A stretch of 64,000 nt of DNA from Trichosporon coremiiforme (lineage: Eukaryota; Basidiomycota; Tremellomycetes; Trichosporonales; Trichosporonaceae), in assembly GCA_039545355.1 (NCBI GenBank), contig BCJJ01000018.1, forward strand, positions 558,001 to 622,000. Direction: 5' to 3'. Each line of letters begins with the position of its first letter. Position 1 is the stretch's first letter. The notes beneath the pieces were generated by a model, which saw nothing but the letters and a program-made list of their open reading frames with translations, had not been told where the DNA came from and ran no database searches. The position numbers and the translations under genes are program-made. This document shows positions 13,254-24,354 of the stretch, one piece after another.

Positions 13254-14158
13254 GGTTCTCAGTGTGTTCCTAGGAGCCTGGCTGTGGTAGTGTCGTGATC
13301 TGTAGTCGCGAGGAAGAGAAAAACAACGCCGATCAGGGAGGAAGGCAGGAATAGCACGCTGAGTGGACACCTCGCACCGGACCTTGGCCAAGACCATGCG
13401 GTCGCATGCGGTCATCTGCGATAGCCAGCGGGGCCACACCTCCACCGGAACACGTGATCCGCTACTCGATCCTTCCCTCCTGAGTGCGAGCACTGAGGGA
13501 AATATAGTGTCGGCCGCGGACTTTGTACTGCTGCATTGTCAGCCGAGTACATGCGCATCGTTGAGGGAAGTGAGAAGGTGTTCCTGCTCACTGCTTGCGG
13601 CTGCGGCTGCCGTCCAACTGCGTAAGGCGGAGGGGTGGCCGCAACTGACTGGAAGGGGTCGAGTAGCTTTCGGCTGTCACGAGGCTATCGGCGCTCCCTC
13701 TTCCAAGGCCGCACGCAATGAAGAGGCTGTCCGTCTGTGGTAGTACTGAACATACCGATGTAGGCAGCCATGCTGTGCTCCCCAAGTGTCTCTGTTGACG
13801 GGTAGTACCTTCTCCGGCAGTCCAGCTCGACGCAGCCTATACCCCGAGGAGGCGGACATTCCACCGCGTCGCAACAGCTGTGGCAGCCGGTTACCAAAGC
13901 CTCCCAGCATTCAGACAATGGCAATCGCAGGTGCGAAGTGTATTTATCTCCCGCCTCAGTGTCGAAGTGGACAAGGTCGCCAAGGACGGAGGAAGGCGAT
14001 TCACACTTAGATATGGCGAGTGGAGGTGCGGCCTCCACCTTGCCACGTGGACGCTCGGAACTGACGTTTCACGATGCGACTCTCATGAGCCGGTGAATCC
14101 GCCTGAATCTTCCATTCACCCCGATCTCTGATCCTCGACATCCCAAGCAGCGAGCGCG
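13254..14158. promoter_or_regulatory. Divergent intergenic region, aminopeptidase / DNAJC11
   Basis: This 905-bp gap separates two start codons pointing away from each other, so it should hold both promoters and 5' leaders. Short open frames occur on both strands, without domains. I see no convincing TATA element or known operator. Confidence 0.5.
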
Positions 14159-16285
14159 ATGGACGAGCCTGGTCCGTCGAGCGAATACTACCGGCGCTTT
14201 GCGGCGCGAGAGGATGGGCCCGTCCTCCCCCCGCAATTGCACCAGGACCCTTTCTTTAACCCGTCTGAGACGCCCGTGCAGTTCCTCGACAACCAGGCCA
14301 ACGACGGCCTGTACGCCGTCCTGAACGTCGACCGTGATGCGTCCCCGAACGAGATCAAGGACAGGTACCGCTCCCTTGCGGCACGATACCACCCGGACAA
14401 GCAGCCGGACGACCAGCGCAGACTCGCGGCGCATCAGCAGTTTCAGAACATCCAGCGAGCGTACGAGGTGCTCACGGACCCGGGACGGAGGACAGTGTAC
14501 GACATGTTCGGAGAAGAGGGACTGCGGACAAGCTGGGAGGTTGGACCGAAGAACATGTCTGCGAGCCAGATGCGCTCCTTCTTCCTGAGGCAGGGAGAGG
14601 CGAAGAGGCAGCTGGACGCAGAGCAGCTCGTGAACTCGAAGGTGAGCTGAGCTCTTCTTCTTGCTAGCTGACAGCAGGGCGACATGAGCATTGTCCTTGA
14701 TGCGCGCGCAGTGTTCGTCCCACGGGAGATGTTCAAGAACCCGGACCGCGTAAGCCACACTCCGTGGGCTCGTATCCAGCGTGTGCGTCCCGGCCAGATC
14801 CTCGGCAAGCACAGCTGGGAGACGCCGATCAACGAGAACACACAGCTCGCGATCGAGGGCGTCATGGCTGCGCGAGGTCACAACGGCGGTGCCAACATTT
14901 CTGGAACGATTAAGCACCAGTTTTCTCCCCGCCTTTGGGGCCAGTACACGCAGGCGTTCCTGGCTCCGCGCATCGCGACGGCGAAGGGCACCTACACCTT
15001 TGATGAGAACACGTACGTGACGGGCCAGGCTTTCGTGCAGACTCTGTCTGGACCGCCGCGACTGTCAATGTCGCTCGGTCGGCGGCTGTACGCCTTCACG
15101 ACGGGTTTCATCACCTACAACACTGGATTCTGGGACCTGGGTCCGTGGGGACAGAACATGGACCCGCGGCTCAAGTTTGCTGACCAGTCGTCAATGATGG
15201 TCGGTATGACGAATGCGACGAACAACGGCGCGGGCTGGACGTGCCAGCTCCAGACGGGACATGCGGAGAACGGTATCGCGGCCGACTGGACGACGAACGT
15301 CATGGGCCTCCGGGTCAAGCTCGGTGGTCAGGTCGACATCTCAGGAGAGCTGACGGCGTTCGCCGACGCCATGGGCCGCGTCACCGAGTACACCCGTGCG
15401 GGAGCTACGCTCCAGCTCGCCACGTCCGGTGTCCAGCTCAAGCTCTACCTCCGCCGCCTGGGGCAGAAGATCACGATCCCGATTCTCCTCTCTGCCGACC
15501 TGAACCCGTACGTCGTCCTCGGCACGGCGGTGCTTCCCGCCGTTTCGTGGGCGGCCGCGTACCACTTCTACGTTCTTCCCAAGAAGCAGCGCGACGTCAA
15601 GAAGTAAGTCATATATCCCAGTTATCTTCGCCTTTGTCGCTAACAAACCTCCAGCCGGATCAAGGAGCTCCGCGAGGAGCACGCCGAGTACATCGCGCAG
15701 AAGCGGGAGGAGGCTGAGAACGCCGTTCTGCTCATGGGCCGGAATGCGGCCTCGCTCGCGGCCAAGGAGAAGGAGCGCGGCGGCCTCGTCATCCTGTCGG
15801 CGCAGTATGGCCCTGCGTCTGCGTTCTCGGCCCGCGGCGTCAGCGACGACGAGGCGGTCATCGACGTTACGATCCCGCTGCAGGCCCTCGTGCAGAATAG
15901 CAAGCTCTACATCCCCGGCGGCAGGAACAAGTTCAACCTCATGGGATTCTGGGTAAGTCAAAGTCGCGAGTGGAGCGAGCTTTGTGGGCTCGTTTGGATG
16001 GACTATGTACGGAGAGGCGGCCCCGCAAACGCGCAGCTACGAGCAGCCGTGCGCTGCGGGGCTCAACGGACGGGCTGGTGTCACAGTTCCAAACAACGCA
16101 TAGTGCATCAGCGCACAGAACCAAGGCAGGGAGATGATCAGCTGACGACAAAACAGGACCCCTGCATCGGCGAGAAGAAGCGCCTGCGTGTGCGGTACCT
16201 GTTCCGCGACGTTGTGCACGAGGTCGAAGTCGACGACGTGTCGCAGCTGCGTGCGCCCGTCAAGGCGCATGCGCTGGACCAGTGA
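14159..16285 (+). CDS. DNAJC11: DnaJ homolog subfamily C member 11-like protein
   Basis: A 611-residue J-domain protein of the DNAJC11 type (human protein about 559 residues), a mitochondrial-membrane co-chaperone associated with the MICOS/MIB cristae machinery. The J domain lies near the N-terminus at about residues 49-112, with the HPD motif at 78-80 that stimulates Hsp70 ATPase. The middle is a beta-rich region and the C-terminal part (exons 3 and 4) matches the DUF3395 type, ending near RVRYLFRDVVHEVEVDD. Exons: 14159-14641, 14678-15603, 15655-15952 and 16157-16285; all phases agree. Intron 3 is long for this genome (204 nt). The first acceptor is a tandem CAGCAG, so a Gln may be added or lost. 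The region around residue 500 (KRXEEAENAV-like, with many Glu, Arg and Ala) is probably helical. Confidence 0.88.
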
Positions 16286-16839
16286 GCCACCAGTGAGCGA
16301 GCGCCAGCGAGCGATCAGCGGCAGGTGCAGCAGACGAGGCGATTTCGGCGTATTTAGGAGGATAGCAGCACATCTCATCACCCCACCAAGTTTGACAATG
16401 CATAATCCCACAATGCCAACAGCCACTCAGAGGGCGGAGTGATAAGGGGCAGCTACGCATCATACGGCTCGTTTGGGGGCGAAGGGGCTGTCAGACCTGG
16501 ACGCCGATGACACATGTGTGTGCTCTGTTTCGCTGTGACAGAAAAATGCACAGGCCCAAAGCCGCGGATGAACCTCGGACCAACGCTGTGCCTATGGAAA
16601 GCCAGGGGCGCGTATGCCGGCGGGGCAGGAGAATGAGTATGGTTCAAGCCCCACCCACGTTTTACTGCCCGCATCAGGCCGCGCTTTCGCTGTGCGTAAT
16701 CGTGGAAGATCTGAATGCTTGAGCGGACTCTGGCGCCGATGACCGGTTGACCCACCTGTAAATTCATACCACCCATCGATAACAACCTCATTGTCCACAT
16801 CACATACAATCTCCACGACCCACGCCCGAATACACGACC
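16286..16839. other. Intergenic, upstream of the GDT1 gene
   Basis: A 554-bp gap between the stop of the J-protein gene and the ATG of the next gene on the same strand. It should hold a 3' end and the promoter of the transporter. No gene, RNA or repeat is visible. Confidence 0.5.
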
Positions 16840-18013
16840 ATGTCCCAGCCCGTCTCCGTGGCTGATGCGGTCGAGGAGAGCAACTTCCGTGCGTAGTGTA
16901 CGGACTGACAAGCGCTAACTAAAGATGCGCTCGCCTCGGCCTTCCTTATGATTGTCGTGTCTGAGATTGGTGCGTACCCTCTGCTTCGTCCACAGTGAGC
17001 CAAGCTAATCCTGGCAGGAGACAAGACCTTCCTGATCGCTGCGATCATGGCGACACGACACTCGCGCACTGTCGTGTTCGCCGGCGCCTTTGCTTCTCTC
17101 GTCGTCATGTCTGTCCTCTCCGCCGCGCTGGGCAAGGTGATCCTGGGCTTCATTCCGAAGGTGTGTTCCTCCCGCTGTACAGTCATTCGAGCCCCAGCTG
17201 ACATTAAGGTGTGGACGCTGTGGGCCGCCGCGATTCTCTTCCTAGTCTTCGGCGTCAAGATGGCGCAAGAGGCGCGCGAGATGCAGGCCTCGCACATGGC
17301 CGACGAGATGCGCGAGGTCGAAGAGGAGCTCGAGGAGGACACAGCCGAGCATGACCCGAACAGCGTCGCGCTCGAGAATCTGGAGGAAGGCCGCTCGCGC
17401 CCGCTCGAGAACTCTTTGGCTGCTCCGAGTCGTGATGGCTCCCCCGCCCCGGGTCGGAACCACCGTTCCTCCTCCCGATCCCGCACTCGCTCCCTCTCGC
17501 CCAGCCGCCGTATGCGGCCCAGTATCAGCCTTGGGGGTGGCGTCGGCCCGCTGAAGATCAAGGAGGAGACCGTCCTCGCGTGGCGCGACACGGCGCGCAA
17601 CGCGCTCGAGATGATGACGAATCCCGTCTTTGCGCAGGCATTCGCACTCACCTTCCTCGGCGAGTGGGGAGACCGCTCCCAGATCACGACGATTGCCATG
17701 GCCGGAGCACACGTGAGTCCCCCTTTCCCCCATCTGTAGTGCATGGAGAAAGCCAAGCTGACAAGCCCAGTCCGTCCCCGTCGTCGCGTTCGGAACCATC
17801 CTCGGCCACTCGCTCTGCACCCTACTCGCCGTCATGGGCGGCCGGCTGCTCTCCACAAAGCTGAGCGTGAAGCATAGTACGTCTCGCCCAGCTCCCCGGT
17901 CTTGTGACGCAAGCTGACACCCAGTTACCATGCTCGGCGCCCTGTCGTTCATCTGCTTTGCGTTCATGTACGCGTACGAGGCCTGGAACCTGCCCTCCGA
18001 GGTTACGATCTAG
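16840..18013 (+). CDS. GDT1: Gdt1/TMEM165 family cation/Mn2+ transporter
   Basis: A 311-residue membrane protein of the UPF0016 family, which in yeast supplies Ca2+ and Mn2+ to the Golgi and is needed for glycosylation. Both signature repeats are present: E-I-G-D-K-T at residues 30-35 and E-W-G-D-R-S at 231-236, each in a transmembrane helix, giving two inverted three-helix bundles. Between them lies a long cytosolic loop (about 105-205), first acidic and coiled-coil-like, then Ser/Arg-rich. Six exons (16840-16888, 16925-16969, 17018-17160, 17209-17712, 17771-17876, 17925-18013) join in phase. Many fungal members have a cleavable leader; this start has only about 15 residues before the first helix, so an upstream start or exon is possible. 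The mature core is secure. Confidence 0.92.
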
Positions 18014-18685
18014 AGCTGGGGATCGAAATTTCAATTGGAGATGGAGCCGCTAGTAAATGATGGGACGTGGCGTTCCGCAGTCGGCGATGCGCGGTGGTAT
18101 GACGCGGTACCTCCAGGCGAGCGTGCGGGTCAACAGCCACGGATCCGACAATCATCTGGCGTCGCGTAATCAACTGCACATCACTGCAAGCACACTACGG
18201 CCGTGGAGCGAACCCGAGCCCATCACATCAGCTAAGCCCGCATTCAGCTGGGAGGCGTGGACCCCGCACTCCGGCGCACCCGGAGCGTATGAATGAAGGA
18301 GCGGAGGAGAAGGAGAAGAGGGAGACAACACAACTCAGGACTTATACCCAGATACCAAGCAAGAAAGTAATGTACAAGCGCCAGCTCTTCCGAGCTTAGG
18401 GCCAACTAGAGTTATGCACTTTAGCCACTTTAGACCCACAACTCCAGCACACCGACTTTTGCTATGTCACGGCGACGCGACGGTATCGAAACATTCGGCG
18501 GGTGATGGAGAGTGACAAGAGTGACGGCGGCTGACTTCGGTTCTGTAGGAAGGACAGGTGACGCGCGACGCGTGGAGCTGAGCGTGCCCGAGCAATCACG
18601 AGAGTGGGGCTTTTTAGTCCAAAGGATATCGACACTAGCGCTAGACCCACATCTTGGCACGGCAAGGACTGAGATTTGCATACAA

Positions 18686-18711
18686 AGAGAGAGAGAGAGA
18701 GAGAGAGAGAG
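18686..18711. repeat. (AG)13 microsatellite
   Basis: Thirteen perfect AG dinucleotides in the 3' intergenic region between the GDT1-type gene and the tail-anchored protein gene. It should be length-variable between strains. Confidence 0.95.
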
Positions 18712-18791
18712 TATAGATGAGGCGTGGGCGGGCATACAACTGTAGATTGGTGTAGATGGGTGTAGGTGGTGGGACAAGAAACTGGTGAGGA

Positions 18792-18815
18792 GGGGGGGGG
18801 GGGGGGGGGGGGGGG
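18792..18815 (+). repeat. Homopolymer of 24 G
   Basis: An uninterrupted run of 24 guanines on the + strand (C on the other). It can form a G-quadruplex as DNA, or as RNA in a + strand read-through transcript of the GDT1-type gene. Exact length may suffer from sequencing error, as long homopolymers usually do. Confidence 0.85.
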
Positions 18816-18898
18816 TTAGCTACAAGAATACAACTGGTATACTTTGGTTTCCGGTATTCGTCGAACGTTTCTCAAGACAGTGAGTGTGTGTGGCGAGC

Positions 18899-20921
18899 TC
18901 AGACCGCCCTAACGGCCCAGATCCCACACCCCACAGCAACAATAGCAGCCACAATAGCCCACGGCCGCCATTTGCGTACTGGCGCAAAGACGGGCGCGAA
19001 CACGGGTGCGAATACGCTCTCAATGAGCCCGGCGAGCCCCGTTGCCAGCGGTGCAGAGCGGCGGGGGAACAGCGGACCGGGGCCACAGGGTGTGGGAGAC
19101 ACACTCTTCCGTCTCCTCGTGCGGCGACCTCGCGGGGTGGCGCGCCGACGAGCGGCAGCAGCTTGCGCGGCGGCGTCCAGCTCTCGACGAGCAGCGAGAC
19201 GACGAGAGAGGGTCGCTTCCCATTCCCCCCCTGCTGCTGCGTGCGCGAGGGTTGGCTGTGGCTCAGCCACGAGCGTGCTCGCCTCGGGCGACTCGGGGTG
19301 CCACGCCAGGAAGGCGGAGACGGAGGCGTCGCGCACGCGGCGGTCGGAGAGGAGCGCCTCTAAAGCTGAGGCGGCCTGTCGGACGGAATCGGGCGTGGAG
19401 GGCGGGGTGGGCTCGTCGCCCTCCTCTGTGGGGACAGGGCGGGGTTCTGGTTCCTCGTCCGAGCTGCTCGAGGGCAGAGACGAGGGGTAGCTCGATGGAT
19501 ACGAGGGCTGAGAGAGTGGAGAGTGAGGTGAGCCGGAAGACGAACTGTACTCCGGCACACCGGGCAAGCCCGCATCGAAGCTCCACGGCTCGATGTTGCC
19601 GGCGCTCCAGCGGGGAGTCTCGAGGGAGCGCGCGTCGCGGCGCGTCTCCTGCTCTAGCGTCGTGACGGGCACCAGATCCAGCGCCGCAAGATCATCTTCG
19701 TCTGCTGTCAGCTTCACCAACTCCACAAAGCTTACCATCAAGCACGAAGGCGAGGTGGACCCAGTCGGCGACGATACTGTGCGCGGTGACAATTTTGGCC
19801 ATCTCGAGCCTCTTCTCGGGATCCGGGCTCGGGTTCAGGAGTGAGTGCAGGGAGGCATACGCGTCGTGCGTCTTGCGCGCAATGTCGTTCGCCGACAGAC
19901 CCGTTATGATCGTGGCCTCTAGCTCGCCGTAGCCTGTGTTGCTGCGTGCGACGACGCCGACCTCGCCGTGCGCGAGCTGCACGCACTTCCGCTTCCCCGC
20001 GATCACGGCGAGGACGTCCCGCGTCCGCTCTGGCGGCGCGACGAGCGCGATACGCGTGCCTGCGCCTTCGCCAGCCCATCGCTCCAAACCCAGGTGGAGG
20101 GACGTATTCGGCAGCGCGAGCGTGGGGAGGACGAGTTCCTGCCTCTCGCCGGATACTGAGGACGCACTGGCCGTGCTTCCCGGAGCGTCGGGGCGGAGGA
20201 ACCGCGCGCGCTGGTCCCAGTCTGCGGGCGAGCTGAGTCTCGACAAAGAAGACATGGACGCAGTACAGCTCGGCAGTGAGGCCAAAGAGGCTGGGGACGA
20301 CGGCTCGCTCGTACTAGGCGCGTCCTGGAGCATGTCGAAGAGCGCGTGAGAGACGACCGGGCCCGGCGTCTTGTCCAGACTTCGGCTGCGTTCCCGCGTC
20401 AGCACGGCGGGCGCATGCACGACGTGCGCTGTGGGAGAATAACCTGGCGGGCCTGGGGGGTGAGCTACGGCACCCTCCGAGTCGCGGTCGCACGATGTCG
20501 CGGGCGTCGACGCTGGTTCCTGACGCCCCGCTGGCGCGGGCGTATGCAGATGCAGCGATCGTGACGCATCGGGTGTGCTTTCGTGTTCTTCCGAGCTGCC
20601 GCTGTCGGTGTGCTCATTGTCCGAGCTATCGTGCTCGTCGTGCTGCACGTCACGGACCGATTTCAGGTCGCCGCCTGCAACCCCCGCTGCTGGCGCCGTG
20701 TGATCGGTGGCGTCCGCCTTGTGGGCGTGTGAATGGCCGGGCGCGAGGGCGGTCGAGTCCGAGCCGTCGCTGGACCATGACACTGAACTGATGCTGCGCA
20801 CACCGTAGCAGCTGTCGGCACCATCGGGGGGTGGCGACTCTTCCTGCTGGGTGCGCACGGCGCTGGGCCGGCGGGTGGCAAAGGGGTGTGAATTGACGAT
20901 GGCCGATAGAGCCTTAGGCAT
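18899..20921 (-). CDS. Unrecognised tail-anchored low-complexity protein
   Basis: A 663-residue protein I do not recognise. Residues 1 to about 250 are low-complexity, rich in Ser, Pro, His and Asp. A more ordered block follows (about 265-395), with predicted strands and helices around TLALPNTSLHLGLE, ARSNTGYGELEATIITGL and KIVTAHSIVADWVHLAF; this may be the functional domain. A second disordered part with a run of YPSSYPSSLPSSSS leads to a basic stretch, a short FAPV triple repeat and a single C-terminal hydrophobic helix of about 18 residues (AIVAAIVAVGCGIWAV) with three residues after it. That order suggests a tail-anchored protein facing the cytosol. One intron, 19705-19735, has a tandem CAGCAG acceptor; both choices keep frame. 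The ATG at 20921 was chosen because the frame upstream is low-complexity His/Ser with no better start. Confidence 0.75.
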
Positions 20922-21866
20922 GGTGGGGTGGGAGTGTGGATGGCGGAATGATGAGTGATGATAACAAGAAGGGTGATAGCGAGGACAGAGGGAACAATGG
21001 ATGAGATGATTGCAATGATGAGATGCGGACGATGCGTATGCTTTGTGTGGGAGATATGGCGATAGGACACGATGTGTCCGGTGATGCGTGCAGTGGTGGG
21101 GGTGAGGGTGGTCAGTTGCCACCCAGGTCCACAACAGGTCCCATCAAGCGCACGCACGCACACGGTGAGCGGTATGTGCAAGTGGAGGTAAGCTCAAGGT
21201 GGAGGGAGGGGAAGGAGGGGGAGGCACTGGTCCCAAGTGCTGGGCGCAGGCACCTGGCACAAGGACCTGACGTCTTTACGGCACACGCGCTGCGCTGCCT
21301 GGGCGATTGTCGCTGAATGGCAACACATAGCGTCATACCCCGCCAATCCATCCCATCCATCCCCTTCCAAGCTTCCTCCGGCCTCCGATCATCCTTGCTC
21401 CGATCCCCACCTTCTATCACCTGGCGCTCGTCTCCTCGTTTAATCACGGCTAGCATTGCATGGGAATCACACACCCCCGCACCCGACCCACTACCGCTGA
21501 CACACTCATGCCCCCCGACAAGCCCGGCCCGGCCAGCCCCCAGTCCAGTCGTTTCCCAGAGCCCAGAGTCCCGAGTCCCAGAGCATTGCAGGTGGGCGGA
21601 CGTCGACTTGCGCCCAAGACACGACCGCAGAGTGAAACAGTCGGGCCAACAACTCCGGCCCATCGCCAACTAAGCCCCGCGTATCGCTTACACGTTGCTT
21701 CCCAGCGGGGATCACCGCAACAGCCTCTAGTATATTAAGATGCAGGAACACTACGGCTGTAGAGTTTGTATTTGTAGGGTTTGGTATATATGTGAGAGAG
21801 AAGCATGAGGGCTGGTTGGGTTGCTTGGTTTGGAAACAAGATGAAAGCCATGTTATCCGTCTAGGT
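20922..21866. other. Intergenic, promoter of tail-anchored gene and 3' end of LAG1
   Basis: A 945-bp gap with genes in the same (-) orientation. The part next to 20922 contains repeated GATGA-like motifs (about 20940-21040), which is probably the 5' leader and promoter. No coding signal. Confidence 0.5.
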
Positions 21867-23810
21867 TTACTGCGTCTTGTCGGCGTCTCCCACCTGCTTC
21901 GGCGGGTCAGACTCCTCCTCCTCGTCCTCATCGTCCGAGCGCTCATCCTTTCGGATGTCGAAGAAGATGACACTGCACACGAGTCAGCTGATGACGATCG
22001 CTTCTGAAGCTCACCGGATGAGAATGCGCCAAATAAGGAAGTACCAGAACAGGTTGATGCACTGAAGAAGGAAGATAGGGGCAAAGATCTGCCACTTCAT
22101 CCTGAACTCGTCAGTAACGCTCGGTTGGTCATGCGTGCAAAGGTACTCACCACCAGACCATCCAGTTGTCCTTCAGCGGCTCCCAGACGGTGCGCTGGTC
22201 GACACTGACATTAGCTGCGTTCGGCATGCACGTTTCGTATACTCACGGGATCAGGTCAAAGTACTTGTACACGCCCCACAGGATCTTGATGTTCAGGTAG
22301 TGGCGCATGTAGGTCCAGACAACAACAAAGAACGCAAAGAACGGCGTCGACGCGGGGTCGTTCCAGTAGTTGACGCACTTGGCGAGCTGATGTCAGTTAC
22401 AATGCTTGACTGCCCAACTTACCGCGAGGAAGATGTCCGACACGTCCATGGTGACGAAGACCGAGACACCGATGTAGGTGAGCGAGATGAAGTAGCTCCA
22501 TCCGATGAGCCACAGGGTAACGCAGTGCTAGTTGTCAGTTAGAGACCATACCTGCAACTCACGTGAGCGACGAGCTCCTTGTAGTCCTTGCGGGGCTTCT
22601 CGATCTTGAGCGCGAGGATGATCGTCTGCTGGCACCAGTAGGCAGCCTGCATGAGGTAGTAGACCTTGAGGCTGCGCGTCATCTCACGGTGCGGGTAGTT
22701 GATGAAGAAGTACTCGGTCTTGTACCACCAGGTGGGGAGGTGCCTCATACCGATCTGCGGTCAGCGACGCCGATACTGCTGCGCTCACGATGCCGGCAAC
22801 ACCCATAATACCGAAGTAGAAGACGGCGTAGCCCTCTGTGACTGTCAGCGGGTTGCGATGCATGGCGGCTTACGCTCAGTGAAGCGGGGTACCTTGGCCG
22901 GGCGAATGCCTAGCCGCTTGGCCATGGGACGCAGAATGTAGAGGGTGACGAACTGACGGACGCTGAAAAACATGTCAACAAACGCCAAACGGTAGATACG
23001 CACAATGACCAGAAAACAATGTAGTAGGCGATGAAGGCGAGATCACCGAGACCCTTGGTGTACTTGCCGTTGGGCTGCTTGTTGCAGGGGAACAGGAGGT
23101 ACTTGAACGGGTTGAACTTGATGTGTCCCGTCATGCCGAGGTCGATGAGGATCCACTGGTTCGCCCACAGCAGGACGGGGATGACCATGAGCAGGAAGGC
23201 TGAGGCTGGCAGCGTCAGATTTGCGACCCAGGCAGTGACTCACAAGGCACAAGCATCCACCGTCCAGTCTTGACATCCTCCCAGAATCCGAGCGACTGAT
23301 AGTGCTTGGGGATGCCGTACGGGTCCGGACGTGGTGCGCTCTTCGGCAGCGGCTTCACCTCGCTGACCGAGCTGAAGTCAGGTTTTGCGGCGGGGTTGCA
23401 GTGTGGGCGAACTCACGTCTTCTCGACCTTGGCGGACTGCCCATTGAGCGGGATTTGCCTAACAGTCAGAGTCATGGACGTGTTGGAGGACGTGGAAGAA
23501 GGTGTGGACATCACACGAGACAGAAGGCAGCACCGGACAGAAGGCTCGTAAGACTTCAGACAGCCGATCGCAATTCGCGCCCTCGCTGTTCTGGAAGTCG
23601 TACTCCCGCCCAATCGCGCTGGTACGACAATGCAACGGCGCGGGGAGGTGCGGCTTGCGCTTTGACGCGTCGAGCCGGCTTGCAAGCCGGCACACTACGC
23701 GTAGGAGGGGTGTCGGGTACAACGACTCACTTGAGGGCACTAGTGACGCTGGAGCTGCGGCGTCTGTTCGCGGGAGGAGCGGGAGCCTTGAGAGAGGACG
23801 ACTCGGCCAT
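21867..23810 (-). CDS. LAG1: Ceramide synthase, Lag1/Lac1 family
   Basis: A multi-pass ER membrane enzyme of about 420 residues that N-acylates sphingoid bases with fatty acyl-CoA to form (dihydro)ceramide. The TLC domain is clear: the stretch GMRHLPTWWYKTEYFF, then YWCQQTIILALKIEKPRKDY and the catalytic double histidine in ELVAHHCVTLWLIGWSYF, with an intron splitting the two His codons. Later conserved pieces include FVTMDVSDIFLALAKCVNY and TYMRHYLNIKILW. The cytosolic tail is acidic (DERSDDEDEEESD), a likely CK2 site region as in other Lag1 proteins. The gene has about ten introns. The first, 23459-23730 (272 nt), is much longer than the others and contains an 18-bp perfect palindrome. Start ATG at 23810. 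It is divergent from ARPC2. Confidence 0.94.
23674..23691. repeat. Perfect 18-bp palindrome in LAG1 intron 1
   Basis: GCCGGCTTGCAAGCCGGC reads identically on both strands and lies in the first intron of the ceramide synthase gene. It could be a dimer-binding site or a cruciform; as RNA it would make a short hairpin. Confidence 0.9.
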
Positions 23811-24354
23811 GGTGTGTCAGTCCTCCTAAGGCAGAGTGTGGTGTCTTGCGATGAGAGATGAAGAGAGACGACTGGGAGGAAAAAGACGGCTCAAGGTAAA
23901 TATCGGTGGTCGCTGCAATCGTGGTGCCATAGGAAAGCTTAGGCTTGGGTGCCATCCGGGGGCGCCTGGCGCCGCAGGGTGCACAGCGCTGTCGCGGTGG
24001 GTCCTGGGTGCCTCCTGGGTGCATCCTGGGTCGTCCACGGTGCGATCCACCGGCACGTACAAAGAGATCGGCCCTGAAAGATTCGGGATCCAAGGCGACA
24101 GATGACCGTGTCAGTGTCAGCCTCATCTGACCACGGCCAACGTGGCATTCTCGTGGACTCAGCCTGGCACTACATCACGTGGTATGCCCTGGACTGTGGA
24201 CGCCGTGCGTCACCGCCGACATGTCGCGGACGGACGAGCACACTCAACGCGGCTGTGCTCACCGTTCATCTGCACACCTTCCTCCTCTCTTCTCGACACC
24301 GAGTCGGCAACTGAAACGGCTGCTATCGATTCGACCGAACGGTAATCAGTCACC
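23811..24354. promoter_or_regulatory. Divergent promoter region, LAG1 / ARPC2
   Basis: A 544-bp gap between two start codons. It contains a short imperfect repeat near 23995-24035 (variants of CCTGGGTGC). No gene is visible. Confidence 0.5.

Larger units (their letters stand above)
18014..18898. other. Convergent intergenic region with simple repeats
   Basis: This 885-bp interval lies between two stop codons facing each other, so it contains the two 3' ends and needs no promoter. It holds an AG microsatellite and a 24-base G run, listed separately. No open frame with recognisable content. Confidence 0.6.

Noticed and set aside
12897..13493. An upstream in-frame start for the aminopeptidase giving about 80 extra residues
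   Set aside because: The family starts near MATSTAP; the extension overlaps the divergent promoter and has no conserved content. It is kept only as an alternative.
14069..14917. A 282-codon frame (-) rich in Leu, Val and Arg
   Set aside because: It lies opposite the J-domain exons, which show an HPD motif and family similarity; it is a shadow.
23995..24035. CCTGGGTGC-like repeats considered as a 5S rRNA fragment
   Set aside because: No other conserved 5S elements (A box, intermediate element, C box) are nearby; it is a small local duplication.
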